Positions 55,231 through 64,000 of a stretch of 64,000 nt of DNA are shown here, piece after piece. The translations under genes were made by a program, and so were the position numbers. Numbering within the stretch: position 1 is the stretch's first letter; the number at the start of each line of letters is the position of its first letter. The notes under the pieces were generated by a model. That model was not told where the DNA came from. It worked only from the letters and a program-made list of their open reading frames with translations, and made no database searches. This stretch comes from Corynebacterium falsenii (GTDB taxonomy: Bacteria; Actinomycetota; Actinomycetes; Mycobacteriales; Mycobacteriaceae): the NCBI RefSeq assembly GCF_020099275.1, contig NZ_CP083646.1, positions 248,001-312,000 on the forward strand. The letters run 5' to 3'.

Positions 55231-56841
55231 TTACACCAGGCCCAGCCACTTCCAGTACGTCGCGGAGAACAGCACCACCAGCGCGTAACCGATGATCGTC
55301 AGCGGGATACCCGTGCGCAGGAACTGCTTGGTCGTGAACGCGCCCGTACCGTAAGCCAGCATGTTCTGCGGTGCCGAGACCGGCAGCAGGAACCCGAAGC
55401 TGATGAGGAACTGCTGGATCACCACGAAGCCCAGGCCACCATCGGGGGTGTTCAGCGTGGCGGCCAGCGCGATGTACACCGGGATCAGCGCCGAGGACAG
55501 CGCGGTGGCGGAGGCGAAGCCCAAGTGGATGATCACCGTGAACGCACCGACCAAGATGATGGTGGCGAGCAGTGGCATGGAGTCCAGCCCCATCGCCCCG
55601 AAGGTCTTCTGCGACAGCCAACCGGCCGCGCCCGTCTTCAGCAGCAGCGTGCCGAGCGAGATGCCCACGGCGAAGACCACCAGCGTGCCCCAGTTGATGA
55701 GGTTCTCGGCCTTCTTCCACGTGAACACGCCCACGCGGGGAAGCAGCAGGAAACCGATCGCCACCAGGGTGATCGTGGAGGAATCCACGGGGTGGAGGAA
55801 GCCTTCAGTCGACCAGAAGAACAGCAGCGCGATGGAGACCACGATCAACCGGATCTCCGGGCCCGTGATGGGGCCGATCTCCTCGAGTTGACGGCGGACG
55901 GTCTCCTTGCCGCCATCCATGCGGTCGACCTCGGGCTTGATGGCCCAGCGCATGATGAAAAACAGCGCAATGGACATGAGCACCGACCACGGCGCGGCCC
56001 AGAGGAACCATTGACCCCACGACACGGAACGACCCATGGAGTCTTCGATGAAGTTGAGGGCCACGAGGTTCTGCGCCGCGGCCGTCTTAATGCCGACATT
56101 CCAAATGGAGATCGATTGCGCCGCGGTGATGATAAGCAGCGCGGATAGCTTTGAGTTCGACGCCAACCCGAAGGCGGCAACCATGCCCAGCAGGATAGGG
56201 ACCACCGCGCCTGCGCGGGCCGTAGCCGAAGGAACGAAGAACGCCAGGATGATGGAGATGATGATGGCACCGGCCACGATGTGGGAGATCTTCTCGCCAG
56301 CGATCTTGAGAACCAGCAGGGCCACGCGCTTGTGTAGCCCGGTGGCTTGCATGGCGGCTGCCAGCGCCAGGGCGGCGGCCACGAGGGCCACGCCGGAGGA
56401 GGAGAACCCTGCCAATGCAGTGGTCAGGCCGTTTTTCGTTCCGAAGGCGGCACCGGGCGCGTCTGGGTCCCCGGACAGTCCGAGGAGCAGCGCCAGGTAG
56501 GCGATGATCATGATGGCGGAGACGGGGTAGGTCACTGCCTCCGTGATCCACATGACCACCGCGAAGCCCAAGACCGCGAGGGCAATTTGGCCTTGCCAGC
56601 TGAGGCCGTCTGGGCTGGGTAGCAGCAGGATGGCGATGAGCACCACGTGCGCGAGGGCGAACCATGCGGGTTTGAGGTTGAGCCTGTGCCGCAGTGACTT
56701 GTCCTTCGTCGCTTCGTTCTGCTGCGCGGTCTGCTGTGTGGCCTGTTGCGCATCGTCTGTGGCGGACAGGCCAGCGTCTTGCCCTGAACCTTGCCCTGAA
56801 CCATGCCCTGAGGCGTGCTCGCGTTGAGTTGTCGAGCTCAT
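55231..56841 (-). CDS. DASS/SLC13-family anion:Na+ symporter
   Basis: 536 residues from ATG 56841. A hydrophilic Gln/Ser/Gly-rich N-terminus (1-45) is followed by 11-12 TM helices. FFVPSATARAGAVVPILLGM and HLGFASATALSSALIPVYIAL are the paired hairpin/SNT-like regions of the DASS fold. The family moves dicarboxylates, tricarboxylates or sulfate with Na+. Its energy source could be maintained by the Mrp antiporter in this window. The upstream region 56842-57094 holds the divergent promoters. Confidence 0.88.
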   Translation of the reverse strand: MSSTTQREHASGHGSGQGSGQDAGLSATDDAQQATQQTAQQNEATKDKSLRHRLNLKPAWFALAHVVLIAILLLPSPDGLSWQGQIALAVLGFAVVMWITEAVTYPVSAIMIIAYLALLLGLSGDPDAPGAAFGTKNGLTTALAGFSSSGVALVAAALALAAAMQATGLHKRVALLVLKIAGEKISHIVAGAIIISIILAFFVPSATARAGAVVPILLGMVAAFGLASNSKLSALLIITAAQSISIWNVGIKTAAAQNLVALNFIEDSMGRSVSWGQWFLWAAPWSVLMSIALFFIMRWAIKPEVDRMDGGKETVRRQLEEIGPITGPEIRLIVVSIALLFFWSTEGFLHPVDSSTITLVAIGFLLLPRVGVFTWKKAENLINWGTLVVFAVGISLGTLLLKTGAAGWLSQKTFGAMGLDSMPLLATIILVGAFTVIIHLGFASATALSSALIPVYIALAATLNTPDGGLGFVVIQQFLISFGFLLPVSAPQNMLAYGTGAFTTKQFLRTGIPLTIIGYALVVLFSATYWKWLGLV

Positions 56842-57094
56842 GGGGTGAACTCCTCGTGAGTTAGCGAGGCCCCGATTGTGCCCTGGTGCTCCAGTCATGC
56901 TTGTGGCTATCGGAACCTTCGGTGTGGTGCCGCAGCTGGGGTCACCAGCTCTGCGGACTCTTGCATCCCCACCCTACCATTCGGCAACCCCCATATATGC
57001 AGGTCAGATTAGTTTTGAATCACAATTCATAAAGGCGCAGACCGGTTTCCCAAATCCACCCCGCAGCCGCCCGCTGTGTCCTAGATTCATAACC

Positions 57095-57967
57095 ATGACC
57101 GACCAGACCTCACCCGACCCGACCGTGTCCGAGCACGCAGCGACCGACCAGCTCGTGACCGTCCGCCACTCCGAGACCACCCCCGGCCTCGTCCACGTGC
57201 AGCTGCACCGCCCGGGCAAGCTCAACTCCCTCACGCTCGACACGCTCAACCAGCTCGTCGCCACCGCGCACAAGCTCCGCCGCGACCGCAGCGTGCGGGC
57301 CGTGATCCTCTCCGGGTTCGAGCACAACTTCTCCGCCGGCCTCGATTTCGCCTCGGCGCTGAAAAGCCCGGGCCGCATCGCCGCCACGTTCCTCCCACGC
57401 CCGTGGCGGGGCACCAATACTTTCCAGGAGGCTCCTTGGGCATGGCGACGCCTACCCGTCCCCGTCATCGCCGCGGTGGAGGGATATTGCTTCGGCGGTG
57501 GCGTGCAGATCGCCCTGGCGGCCGACTATCGCTTCACCACGCCCGACGCGCAATGGTCCGTCCTCGAGGCAAAATGGGGCCTCATCCCCGACATGTCCGG
57601 CATCATGACCATGAAGCAGGTGCTGCCCATCGACGTGATGAAGCGCCTGACCATGAGCGGTGAGATCCTCAGTGGTGAAAAGGCCGTGGAGTACGGGCTG
57701 GCCTCCGAGGTCGTGGACGACCCCCTGGCCGCAGCCGAGGAGCTGGCTCGCCAGATCATCACGCGGTCACCGGACTCGGTGGCGTATGCGAAGCGCGTCA
57801 TCGACGAAACGTGGGAGTCAGGCCCGCGCATGACCTTCGTCAAGGAGCGCCTGCGCCAGTCCCGGCTACTGGCGACGAAAAACACGCGAATCGCGCAGAA
57901 GGCCGCGGCGAAGAAGATCCCTGCGGAGAAAATCGCGGCGAAGTTCCGCCGCCGCGAGGTGCGCTAG
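57095..57967 (+). CDS. Enoyl-CoA hydratase/isomerase family protein
   Basis: 290 residues from ATG 57095; the frame upstream to 56876 is not coding. Crotonase fold with oxyanion-hole segments HNFSAGLDFASAL and EGYCFGGGVQIALAADYR. The second catalytic Glu position region is WSVLEAKWGLIPDMSG. A basic Lys/Arg-rich C-terminus (AAAKKIPAEKIAAKFRRREVR) is unusual. It belongs to the EchA-type paralogues of actinobacteria; the substrate is unknown. Its stop overlaps that of the convergent gluQRS by four bases. Confidence 0.88.
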   Translation: MTDQTSPDPTVSEHAATDQLVTVRHSETTPGLVHVQLHRPGKLNSLTLDTLNQLVATAHKLRRDRSVRAVILSGFEHNFSAGLDFASALKSPGRIAATFLPRPWRGTNTFQEAPWAWRRLPVPVIAAVEGYCFGGGVQIALAADYRFTTPDAQWSVLEAKWGLIPDMSGIMTMKQVLPIDVMKRLTMSGEILSGEKAVEYGLASEVVDDPLAAAEELARQIITRSPDSVAYAKRVIDETWESGPRMTFVKERLRQSRLLATKNTRIAQKAAAKKIPAEKIAAKFRRREVR

Positions 57968-59058
57968 CGCCAGGTCACGGGCTCCCGGCTCAGCTTGGCC
58001 AGGTCAAACGTGTCCCTCATGTGGGCAAGTATGGCGGCGGGCGGCGTGGTGGCGTCGGAGGAAAAAGACTGATCAACGGCCTTGCCGAGCGATGCGCGGA
58101 TCCACTGCATCCCCTCGCGCGCGCCGCCGGGTAGTTCGCGGAGGGTCACGGCGCCGTCGCGCTTGGCGAGTCGGCGCCCCTCCGGCCCGAGCACCAGCGG
58201 CACGTGCGCGTACTCCACGTCCGGCAAGCCCAGCAGATGCGCGAGATACGCCTGACGCGGCGCGGACGTCAACAGGTCATCACCGCGCACCACCTGCCCC
58301 ACGCCAGCGAGTGCGTCGTCAACCACGACGCACAGGTTGTAGGCAAAATCGTCAGCGTGACCGCCGGCGCCGTCATCGACCGCATCATCATCAGCGCGCT
58401 CGATGTTGCCGCCGCGGCGCAGCACCATGTCATCCACCTCGCCGCGAAACTCACCGCTATTCCGGCCGGGGTCGTGCGCCACTGCTACGCGCTCGCGCAC
58501 GGCCCACTCCCCTTCGATATTCTCCGACGCCGTCAGCCTCAACGACCACATCCGCCCCTGGGCCAACAAGTCGGCGCGGCGCTGATCGCGCTCGGCGTCG
58601 GTGAGGTTCCGGCAGGTCCCCGGGTAGCGACCGGGCAGGCCGTGGGGAGCGCGTTGGGCGTCGGCGATGTCTTTGCGGGAGCAGTAGCACTCGTAGACCA
58701 TGCCGGCATCCTGCAGCTGCTTGAGCGCTGCGCGGTAGTGGGGCATGTTCTCCTGCTGGCGGGCGATCGGGCCGTCGTGGGTGATGCCCAGGTCGGCGAG
58801 GTCTTCGAGCTGCCTGCTCGCCGCTTCGGCGGTGGAGCGCTGCGCGTCGATATCGTCGATGCGCAGGCGGAACGGGCGGTTCTCCGTGGTGGCGATGAGC
58901 CACGCGAGCACGGCAGTGCGCAGGTTCCCCAGGTGCAGGTCGCCCGAGGGACTGGGGGCATAGCGGCCTGCGGGGCGTCCGAGCGGAGCTGGGTTCTGAA
59001 GCTCAGGGCCTTGGGACCCTGGGTTCTGGGGAGTTGGGCTCGCTGGTGCATCGTTCAC
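57964..59058 (-). CDS. gluQRS: Glutamyl-Q tRNA(Asp) synthetase
   Basis: 364 residues from GTG 59058. The class I catalytic core has HIGH-like APSPSGDLHLGNLRTAV and KMSKS-like RRLAKRDGAVTL. Zinc ligands CYCSRKDI and YPGTC are present. There is no anticodon-binding domain, as expected for GluQRS, though at 364 residues it is longer than the usual 300. It attaches glutamate to the queuosine of tRNA-Asp. Its GTG overlaps the stop of the upstream DUF559-type gene, and tgt lies 1.5 kb away. Confidence 0.88.
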   Translation of the reverse strand: MNDAPASPTPQNPGSQGPELQNPAPLGRPAGRYAPSPSGDLHLGNLRTAVLAWLIATTENRPFRLRIDDIDAQRSTAEAASRQLEDLADLGITHDGPIARQQENMPHYRAALKQLQDAGMVYECYCSRKDIADAQRAPHGLPGRYPGTCRNLTDAERDQRRADLLAQGRMWSLRLTASENIEGEWAVRERVAVAHDPGRNSGEFRGEVDDMVLRRGGNIERADDDAVDDGAGGHADDFAYNLCVVVDDALAGVGQVVRGDDLLTSAPRQAYLAHLLGLPDVEYAHVPLVLGPEGRRLAKRDGAVTLRELPGGAREGMQWIRASLGKAVDQSFSSDATTPPAAILAHMRDTFDLAKLSREPVTWR

Positions 59059-60143
59059 ACCCACGCACGATACCCGCCGACCACCAGCTCCCACTGTCGG
59101 AACTCCCCCGCCTGCCGCTGCGCGTGCGGATGTCCCTGCCAGCGCGCCTGAGCCCCTGCCCCACCATGAGCCGCCGCGATGTCCCACACGGTCTGCGGAT
59201 CGTCGTAGATATCCCCATACACCCGCAGCACCCGAAACCCCTGGTTGAGGAGCATTTTCTCCCGGTCACGCTCGCTGTTGAGAGCATCGAAGGTGTAGGC
59301 AGGATCGTGCGCTTCCGGCTCCAACATCGCCGCCGCGTTCTCCCCTCCATCCGCGCCGCGGTATTTCCCGCGGCCGTCGTATTCGACGATGAGGCTGGAG
59401 GCGTCGTCGAATAAAAAATCCGGACGAGCGATGAACCCGCCAGCCTTGGAATACACCTGGGCCTGCTGCAACGGCGGCGGCAACCCGGCGCGCCACAGTT
59501 TCACCTTGAGGCCAGACTCGCGGGGGCTTTCCGAATGGCGGTTGGACAGGCGCAGGGCCTGGCGGAAGCGGGCGATGCCCTTGCAGCCCGCGAGTGTGAC
59601 GTCGGCGGCGCGGTGGAGTGAGTCCGTAGTCATTGTGCCGGTGCGTAGGGCGGCCTCGATGGCCACGACGGCGTCTTCGACACTGTGCCACGCCGCCAAC
59701 GTGAACGCGGCGAACACGGGATGGGCCACGGCGAACTCGAGGCCGTGCTCACTGTGGCGCGTGGCGGTGGACAGCGCGACGGCGGGCACGCTGCGCTCCC
59801 GCAACAGTGAACCGACGCGGACCCGGCCGGTTGAGCGGTGCCGCGCGGTAGTACGTCTTCCCAGTTCAACGGGCACATCGCGAAATCCGGTTTCGGTGGG
59901 CAGGTTGAGCGCTGCGGCCGCTGCCTTGCGGCACAGCACAGCCTTCGGATTGCTCGCGCCGACGGCCAGGGCGCGCAGCCGGAATCGCTCGCTCGGCCAC
60001 AAGCCGCTCCAGTGCTGCCGATCCGTGTAGATGCCATGCGCGAGTTTCACTACTTTGCCCTGGTGAAACGCCTTTCGGAGCCGGCTCTGCTCGGCGCTCC
60101 CCATCCGCGACGTCACCAGAAAAGGTCCCCACCCCTTAGTCAT
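59055..60143 (-). CDS. AbiEi-like antitoxin domain plus DUF559/Vsr-type nuclease fold
   Basis: 362 residues. N-terminus (about 1-80) resembles the AbiEi winged-HTH antitoxin domain (SRLRKAFHQGKVVKLAHGIYTD). The C-terminal half has SESPRESGLKVKLWRAGLPPP and RPDFLFDDASSLIVEYDGRGKY, the D...ExD pattern of DUF559/Vsr-like endonuclease folds. No AbiEii toxin lies beside it. The combination is common as a single gene in actinobacteria and its role is unknown. Coupled by a four-base overlap to gluQRS. Confidence 0.75.
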   Translation of the reverse strand: MTKGWGPFLVTSRMGSAEQSRLRKAFHQGKVVKLAHGIYTDRQHWSGLWPSERFRLRALAVGASNPKAVLCRKAAAAALNLPTETGFRDVPVELGRRTTARHRSTGRVRVGSLLRERSVPAVALSTATRHSEHGLEFAVAHPVFAAFTLAAWHSVEDAVVAIEAALRTGTMTTDSLHRAADVTLAGCKGIARFRQALRLSNRHSESPRESGLKVKLWRAGLPPPLQQAQVYSKAGGFIARPDFLFDDASSLIVEYDGRGKYRGADGGENAAAMLEPEAHDPAYTFDALNSERDREKMLLNQGFRVLRVYGDIYDDPQTVWDIAAAHGGAGAQARWQGHPHAQRQAGEFRQWELVVGGYRAWV

Positions 60144-60304
60144 GATCGGTATTGTGCGATGCCCGCGGTTGTTCGGCTACCGCAGGCACTTCACGTTCCC
60201 TGTCGCGTGCCAGTCCATCGCTCACATTCACCCGTTCACCCCGGTTGCAGTGTCCCAGTCCGTCTCACTTACGCCCATTCGGCCCTAGACAACCCGGCTC
60301 ACGG

Positions 60305-60409
60305 GGCTTCACTTGTGACAATGTTGTGTTTTGTCGAATTCGGCTCTGCAAAAGCCCAGGTCGCATTTTTAGAAAATGCTCAAAACACAACATTGTCACA
60401 TCTGCAGCC
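60305..60409. repeat. Palindromic element C (105 bp)
   Basis: Left arm TGACAATGTTGTGTTTTG (60316-60333) and right arm CAAAACACAACATTGTCA (60381-60398) are perfect complements around a 47-nt spacer. Outer GGCTTCA (60305-60311) pairs with TGCAGCC (60403-60409) with one mismatch. The spacer contains GGCTCTGCAAAAGCCCAGGT and an inner hairpin GCATTTT/AAAATGC. It lies in the divergent promoter region of the DUF559-type gene and tgt (60144-60520), otherwise empty. Confidence 0.85.
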
Positions 60410-60520
60410 TTTTTGGGCTCGACGCTACCACGGTTCACCCACCCCAGCGCGACCGAGGCATGCCAGTATCCGCGCCGGGAAAAGGGGAATCGAAGCAGCT
60501 GGCGGTTAGACTGTGTGACC

Positions 60521-61903
60521 ATGACTGACAACGCTCGCCCCCAGGCCTCTGCCGATCTCTCCTTCGAGGTGCACACGCGGCTGCGCGACTGCCCGGACAT
60601 CGATACCGTGCGCGAGCAGCAGATCCAAGCGCAGCAGGGCGCAGCGCAGCAGCAGCGCACCACAGAACAACACCCCGCCGCCACCAGGCAGTTCCTCGGC
60701 CGCACCGGCACCATCCACACGCCCCACGGCGACATCCACACCCCCGCGTTCATCCCCGTCGCCACCAAGGCCACCGTGAAAACGCTCACACCGGAGCAGG
60801 TGCGCTCCACCGGCGCCCAAGCGATCCTCTCCAACGCCTACCACCTCTACCTGCAGCCCGGCCCGGACATTGTGGACGAGGCAGGCGGCGTGGCAGCGTT
60901 CGAGAACTGGCGCGGCCCTACCTATACCGATTCGGGCGGTTTCCAGGTGATGAGTTTGGGCGTCGGATATAAAAAGGTGCTCGCGATGGACACGAAAGGT
61001 CTCAGCGAGAAAGACATCATCGCCCAGCAGAAAAAGCGCATGGCCGTGGTGGACGAGGACGGCGTGGATTTCCGCAGCGTCATCGATGGCAGCAAGCACC
61101 GCTTCACCCCGGAAGTGAGCATGCAGATCCAGCACGAGCTCGGCGCGGATATCATGTTCGCGTTCGACGAGCTCACCACCTTGGTCAATACCCGCCACTA
61201 CCAGGAGCAATCCGTGGCGCGCACGCATCGCTGGGCCGCCCGCTGCCTCGAGGAGCACCAGCGCCAGACGGATCTGCGCAGCCACCGCCCGCTGCAGTCA
61301 CTGTGGGGCGTGGTGCAGGGCGCGCAATACGAGGATCTGCGCCGCCAGGCCGCCCGTGGCCTCGTGGAGCTGTCCGAGCAGGCGGAGTCCGAGGGGCGCC
61401 GCGGCTTCGGCGGTTTCGGCATCGGCGGCGCATTGGAGAAGGAAAACCTGGGCACCATCGTGGATTGGGTGTGCCAGGAGCTGCCGGAGGATAAGCCGCG
61501 CCACCTGCTGGGCATTTCCGAGCCGGATGACCTGTTCACCGCCATCGCGGCGGGTGCGGACACATTCGACTGTGTGGCGCCCACCCGCCTGGGCCGCCGC
61601 GGTGGGGTGTACACCCTCGATGGTCGGATGAACCTTGCGGCTGCTCGGTTCAAGCGGGATTTTTCTCCGATCGACGCCGAAACGGGCGGCTATGTCTCCG
61701 AGAACTACTCTCGGGCGTACATTCACCACCTACTCAAGGCGAAGGAGTTTCTGGCGGGCACGCTGTGTACCCTGCATAACCTGCATTTCATGGTGGGGTT
61801 GGTGGACCAGATCCGGGCGTCGATTGACGAGGGGCGCTTCGCGGAGTTCCGCGAGCAGTTCCTGTCGCGGTACTACGGCGACACCTGGCTGGACCACATC
61901 TAG
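60521..61903 (+). CDS. tgt: tRNA-guanine(34) transglycosylase, zinc ligands altered
   Basis: 460 residues from ATG 60521. The N-terminal 60 residues are a Gln-rich extension. The TIM barrel has substrate Asp in TDSGGFQVMSLG, the nucleophile Asp region DTFDCVAPTRLGRRGGVYTLDG, and a C-terminal HNLHFM. In zinc-containing Tgt the segment before NYSRAY is CxCYxC; here it is TGGYVSENYSRAY, with all three Cys replaced. Tgt exchanges G34 for preQ1 or queuine in His, Asp, Asn and Tyr tRNAs. Neighbouring GluQRS supports a queuosine role. Confidence 0.88.
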   Translation: MTDNARPQASADLSFEVHTRLRDCPDIDTVREQQIQAQQGAAQQQRTTEQHPAATRQFLGRTGTIHTPHGDIHTPAFIPVATKATVKTLTPEQVRSTGAQAILSNAYHLYLQPGPDIVDEAGGVAAFENWRGPTYTDSGGFQVMSLGVGYKKVLAMDTKGLSEKDIIAQQKKRMAVVDEDGVDFRSVIDGSKHRFTPEVSMQIQHELGADIMFAFDELTTLVNTRHYQEQSVARTHRWAARCLEEHQRQTDLRSHRPLQSLWGVVQGAQYEDLRRQAARGLVELSEQAESEGRRGFGGFGIGGALEKENLGTIVDWVCQELPEDKPRHLLGISEPDDLFTAIAAGADTFDCVAPTRLGRRGGVYTLDGRMNLAAARFKRDFSPIDAETGGYVSENYSRAYIHHLLKAKEFLAGTLCTLHNLHFMVGLVDQIRASIDEGRFAEFREQFLSRYYGDTWLDHI

Positions 61904-64000
61904 CGCTGGTCGAGCTCGCCCGCGCTAAACGCCCGCTCCAGCGCGCTGCCTTCCACGTCGAAGGTCGGCAGGATCTTGTCCAGCCACCGTGGCATGTACC
62001 AGGTTGCGCGGTTGAACAGGATCATGAGCGCGGGGATCATCGTCATACGCACGAAGAACGCGTCGAATAGCACCCCGGCGCCCAGGGCGAAGCCGAAGAT
62101 CTGAATGAACGGCAACGGCTGGAAAATGAAGCTGGCGAACACGCCGATCATGATGAGCGCGGCGGCCGTCACCACGCGCGCGCCGAGCTCAAAGCCGAAC
62201 ACCACGGAGTCTTCCGTGCGGCTGTACTTCGACCCGCGTGCGGAGTCTTGCGATTCGTGGATGTAGCGCTCCCGCATCCGGGAGACGATGAACACTTGGT
62301 AATCCATCGCCAGCCCGAAAGTCACGCCGATGAGGAAGATCGGCATGAAGCTGATCAGCGGCCCCGGCGAGGGCCACAGTCCCCAGAGCCCTTCCTGCCA
62401 CACCAGCACGGTCACGCCGAAGGCCGCGCCGACGGAGAGCAGGAAGCCACCGGCGGCCATGAGCGGCACGAGCAGGCTGCGGAACACCATGAGCAGCAGC
62501 ACCAACGCCAGCCCCACGACCAGCGCGAGGTAGAGCGGCATGGCGCTGGCGAGGCGATCGGTGACGTCCTGCTGGATCGGCATGAAGCCGGTGATGCCCA
62601 TGTCCACGCCGATTTCTGCTTCGATCTGCGACTGCTGGTCGCGGAGGGCGTGGATGAGGTTGACGGTCTCTTCATCGCGCAACCCGCCCCTGGGGGTAAC
62701 GAGGATCTGCGCCGTGGTTCCGTCCGGACTCTCACCAACGAGCTGCGCGTGTTCCACCGCAGCGTTCGCATTGAGCTGCTCCACGGCATAGATGAACGAC
62801 GCCTGCGTGGCGCGCTTCTGCAGGGTATCGGCCTGCTCCGGAGGCTGTGCTGGGGCGGGCGCTTGCTCTGGCGCAGGGGCAGGTGCCTGTTCCGGGGCTG
62901 CATTCGGATCCGCAGGCGGGTTCTCCTCGCCGGGAGCAGCAGGCGCAGGGGCAGGCGCAGGCTGAGCTGCCTGGGCGAGGATGAGCGGGCGTAGTGCCTC
63001 CGACTGCGGATTCGCATGCTCGCCATTGACCACCACGAGGAACGGAGCATTGCGCCCCGGGCCGAAGCCCTCCTGGATCATCTCCGCGGACTTGCGCTGG
63101 GTGGAGTTCACGTTCGCAGTCATGTCATTCGGCAGCGACAGCTGCAGATTCATCGCCGGCACGGTCAGCGCCGCGAGGCTGAGTGTGACCACGCCAATCA
63201 TGATGCCGGGGAAGCGATACACCAGGCCGATCCACCGCTCACCCAACCCGGGACCGGTCTTCCTGCGACGGCGGCGGGGGCGGCGGGATGTGGAGTCCGT
63301 AGTGGCGTCGGAAAAAATGCGGCGCCCGAACAGTCCCAGAAGCGCAGGCAGCAGGGTCAATGCGACCAAGACAGCAATGAGGACGCTGGCCGCGGCGAAA
63401 TACCCCATGTATGTGAGAAAGGGGATGTCGACGAGGCGCAGGCCCACGAGCGCAACGATGACCGTGAGACCAGCGAGGACCACCGCAGATCCGGCGGTGC
63501 CGGTGGCGAGGCCGATGGCGTCTGTGCGGTCGCGACCGCGGCGGAGCTCGTCGCGGTACCGGGACATGATGAACAGGGCATAGTCGATGCCCACGGCCAA
63601 CCCGATCATCACGCCAAGGGTGGGCGTGATCGAATTCAGCGGCAGCACAGCGGTGGCGCCCAGCGTGAGGAGAGCACCGATGCCCACGCCGACGATCGCG
63701 GTGATCAGCGGCATGCTCGCGGCCAGTAGGGAACCGAAAGTGAACAACAGAATGACCAGCGCAACGATCACGCCGGCGGCCTCGGAGATGGGCTCCACGG
63801 CGATAGGGTCACCGTAACCGGGACCGCCGACTTCGACGGTCAGGCCGGCGTCGCGGGAAATCTGTATAGCGTCCTGAACCGCCTGCCGATCGGCCTTGGT
63901 GACGTCTGCGGGCAGAGGCACATCGAAGGAGAAGGTCGATACGCCGTAACGTCCGTCATCGGAGAGGGTGCGGATGTTGTGGGCGTCGGCCTTGGCTGTG
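61900..64000 (-). CDS. MmpL-family RND transporter, 5' end outside window
   Basis: The frame is open from the stop at 61900 to the right edge, about 700 residues. Two SSD/RND membrane domains have GIDYALFIMSRYRDELRRGRD and AMDYQVFIVSRMRERYIHES, the Asp-Tyr pairs of MmpL3-like proton relays. The second periplasmic domain carries a Pro/Ala/Gln-rich insert (about EENPPADPNAAPEQ). A member next to tgt in C. glutamicum is CmpL1, which exports trehalose monocorynomycolate. The same role is plausible here by synteny. Convergent with tgt, four bases overlapping. Confidence 0.85.
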   Translation of the reverse strand, partial: TAKADAHNIRTLSDDGRYGVSTFSFDVPLPADVTKADRQAVQDAIQISRDAGLTVEVGGPGYGDPIAVEPISEAAGVIVALVILLFTFGSLLAASMPLITAIVGVGIGALLTLGATAVLPLNSITPTLGVMIGLAVGIDYALFIMSRYRDELRRGRDRTDAIGLATGTAGSAVVLAGLTVIVALVGLRLVDIPFLTYMGYFAAASVLIAVLVALTLLPALLGLFGRRIFSDATTDSTSRRPRRRRRKTGPGLGERWIGLVYRFPGIMIGVVTLSLAALTVPAMNLQLSLPNDMTANVNSTQRKSAEMIQEGFGPGRNAPFLVVVNGEHANPQSEALRPLILAQAAQPAPAPAPAAPGEENPPADPNAAPEQAPAPAPEQAPAPAQPPEQADTLQKRATQASFIYAVEQLNANAAVEHAQLVGESPDGTTAQILVTPRGGLRDEETVNLIHALRDQQSQIEAEIGVDMGITGFMPIQQDVTDRLASAMPLYLALVVGLALVLLLMVFRSLLVPLMAAGGFLLSVGAAFGVTVLVWQEGLWGLWPSPGPLISFMPIFLIGVTFGLAMDYQVFIVSRMRERYIHESQDSARGSKYSRTEDSVVFGFELGARVVTAAALIMIGVFASFIFQPLPFIQIFGFALGAGVLFDAFFVRMTMIPALMILFNRATWYMPRWLDKILPTFDVEGSALERAFSAGELDQR

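Overview
The window is high-GC actinobacterial chromosome. Gene content and order fit a Corynebacterium. The left part follows the mycobacterial Rv3660c-Rv3683 order (Ssd, HAD phosphatase, Fic-like protein, EphE-like hydrolase, MarP, CoA pyrophosphatase, TlpA, Nth, Crp, beta-lactamase fold hydrolase, RidA, WhiB4, PBP, metallophosphoesterase). It continues with the corynebacterial sequence mrp - ohr - katA/sigC - hemH - asd/lysC - leuA - dnaQ-like - murT/gatD - recR/ybaB/dnaX - aspartate aminotransferase - tgt/MmpL. The species cannot be fixed from the sequence alone; a jeikeium/urealyticum/falsenii-like relative is a guess.

Layout. 1-14.8 kb: envelope and stress genes around the cAMP regulator GlxR and the WhiB regulator WhcA, ending in a tRNA-Pro(CGG). 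15.2-22.5 kb: a complete six-gene Mrp Na+/H+ antiporter operon (fused A/B, then C-G). 22.9-28.7 kb: peroxide defence and heme genes (ohr, katA divergent from sigC, an SDR, hemH). 28.7-35.1 kb: amino-acid genes (asd-lysC, leuA behind a leucine-rich leader peptide with an attenuator hairpin) and two membrane proteins. 35.2-39.6 kb: a DnaQ-like protein that has lost its catalytic acids, the peptidoglycan-amidating pair murT-gatD, and a DoxX-like protein. 40.3-46.0 kb: recR-ybaB-dnaX-SUFU-aspT, read leftwards.

46.29-54.18 kb: a compact integrated element in the 3' end of tRNA-Ser(GGA). It is bounded by a perfect 19-bp duplication of the tRNA end. It carries a tyrosine integrase, an Xis-like HTH protein, a P-loop replication-type ATPase next to a dense cluster of about 11-bp-spaced GTCGC repeats (candidate iteron origin), a string of coupled small unknown genes, an IS5-family insertion, and decayed HTH genes. 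It has no virion genes and no FtsK-like transfer gene, so it looks like a satellite or mobilisable island. Host sequence resumes with tRNA-Ser, the SRP RNA (ffs), a GNAT protein, a DASS transporter, a crotonase, GluQRS, an AbiEi/DUF559-type protein, Tgt and an MmpL-family transporter cut by the right edge.

The most unusual signal outside the island is a family of three palindromic elements (39847-39951, 40042-40130, 60305-60409). Each has 18-21-bp arms around a spacer of exactly 47 nt. Their spacer cores are related while one copy has different but still self-complementary arms.
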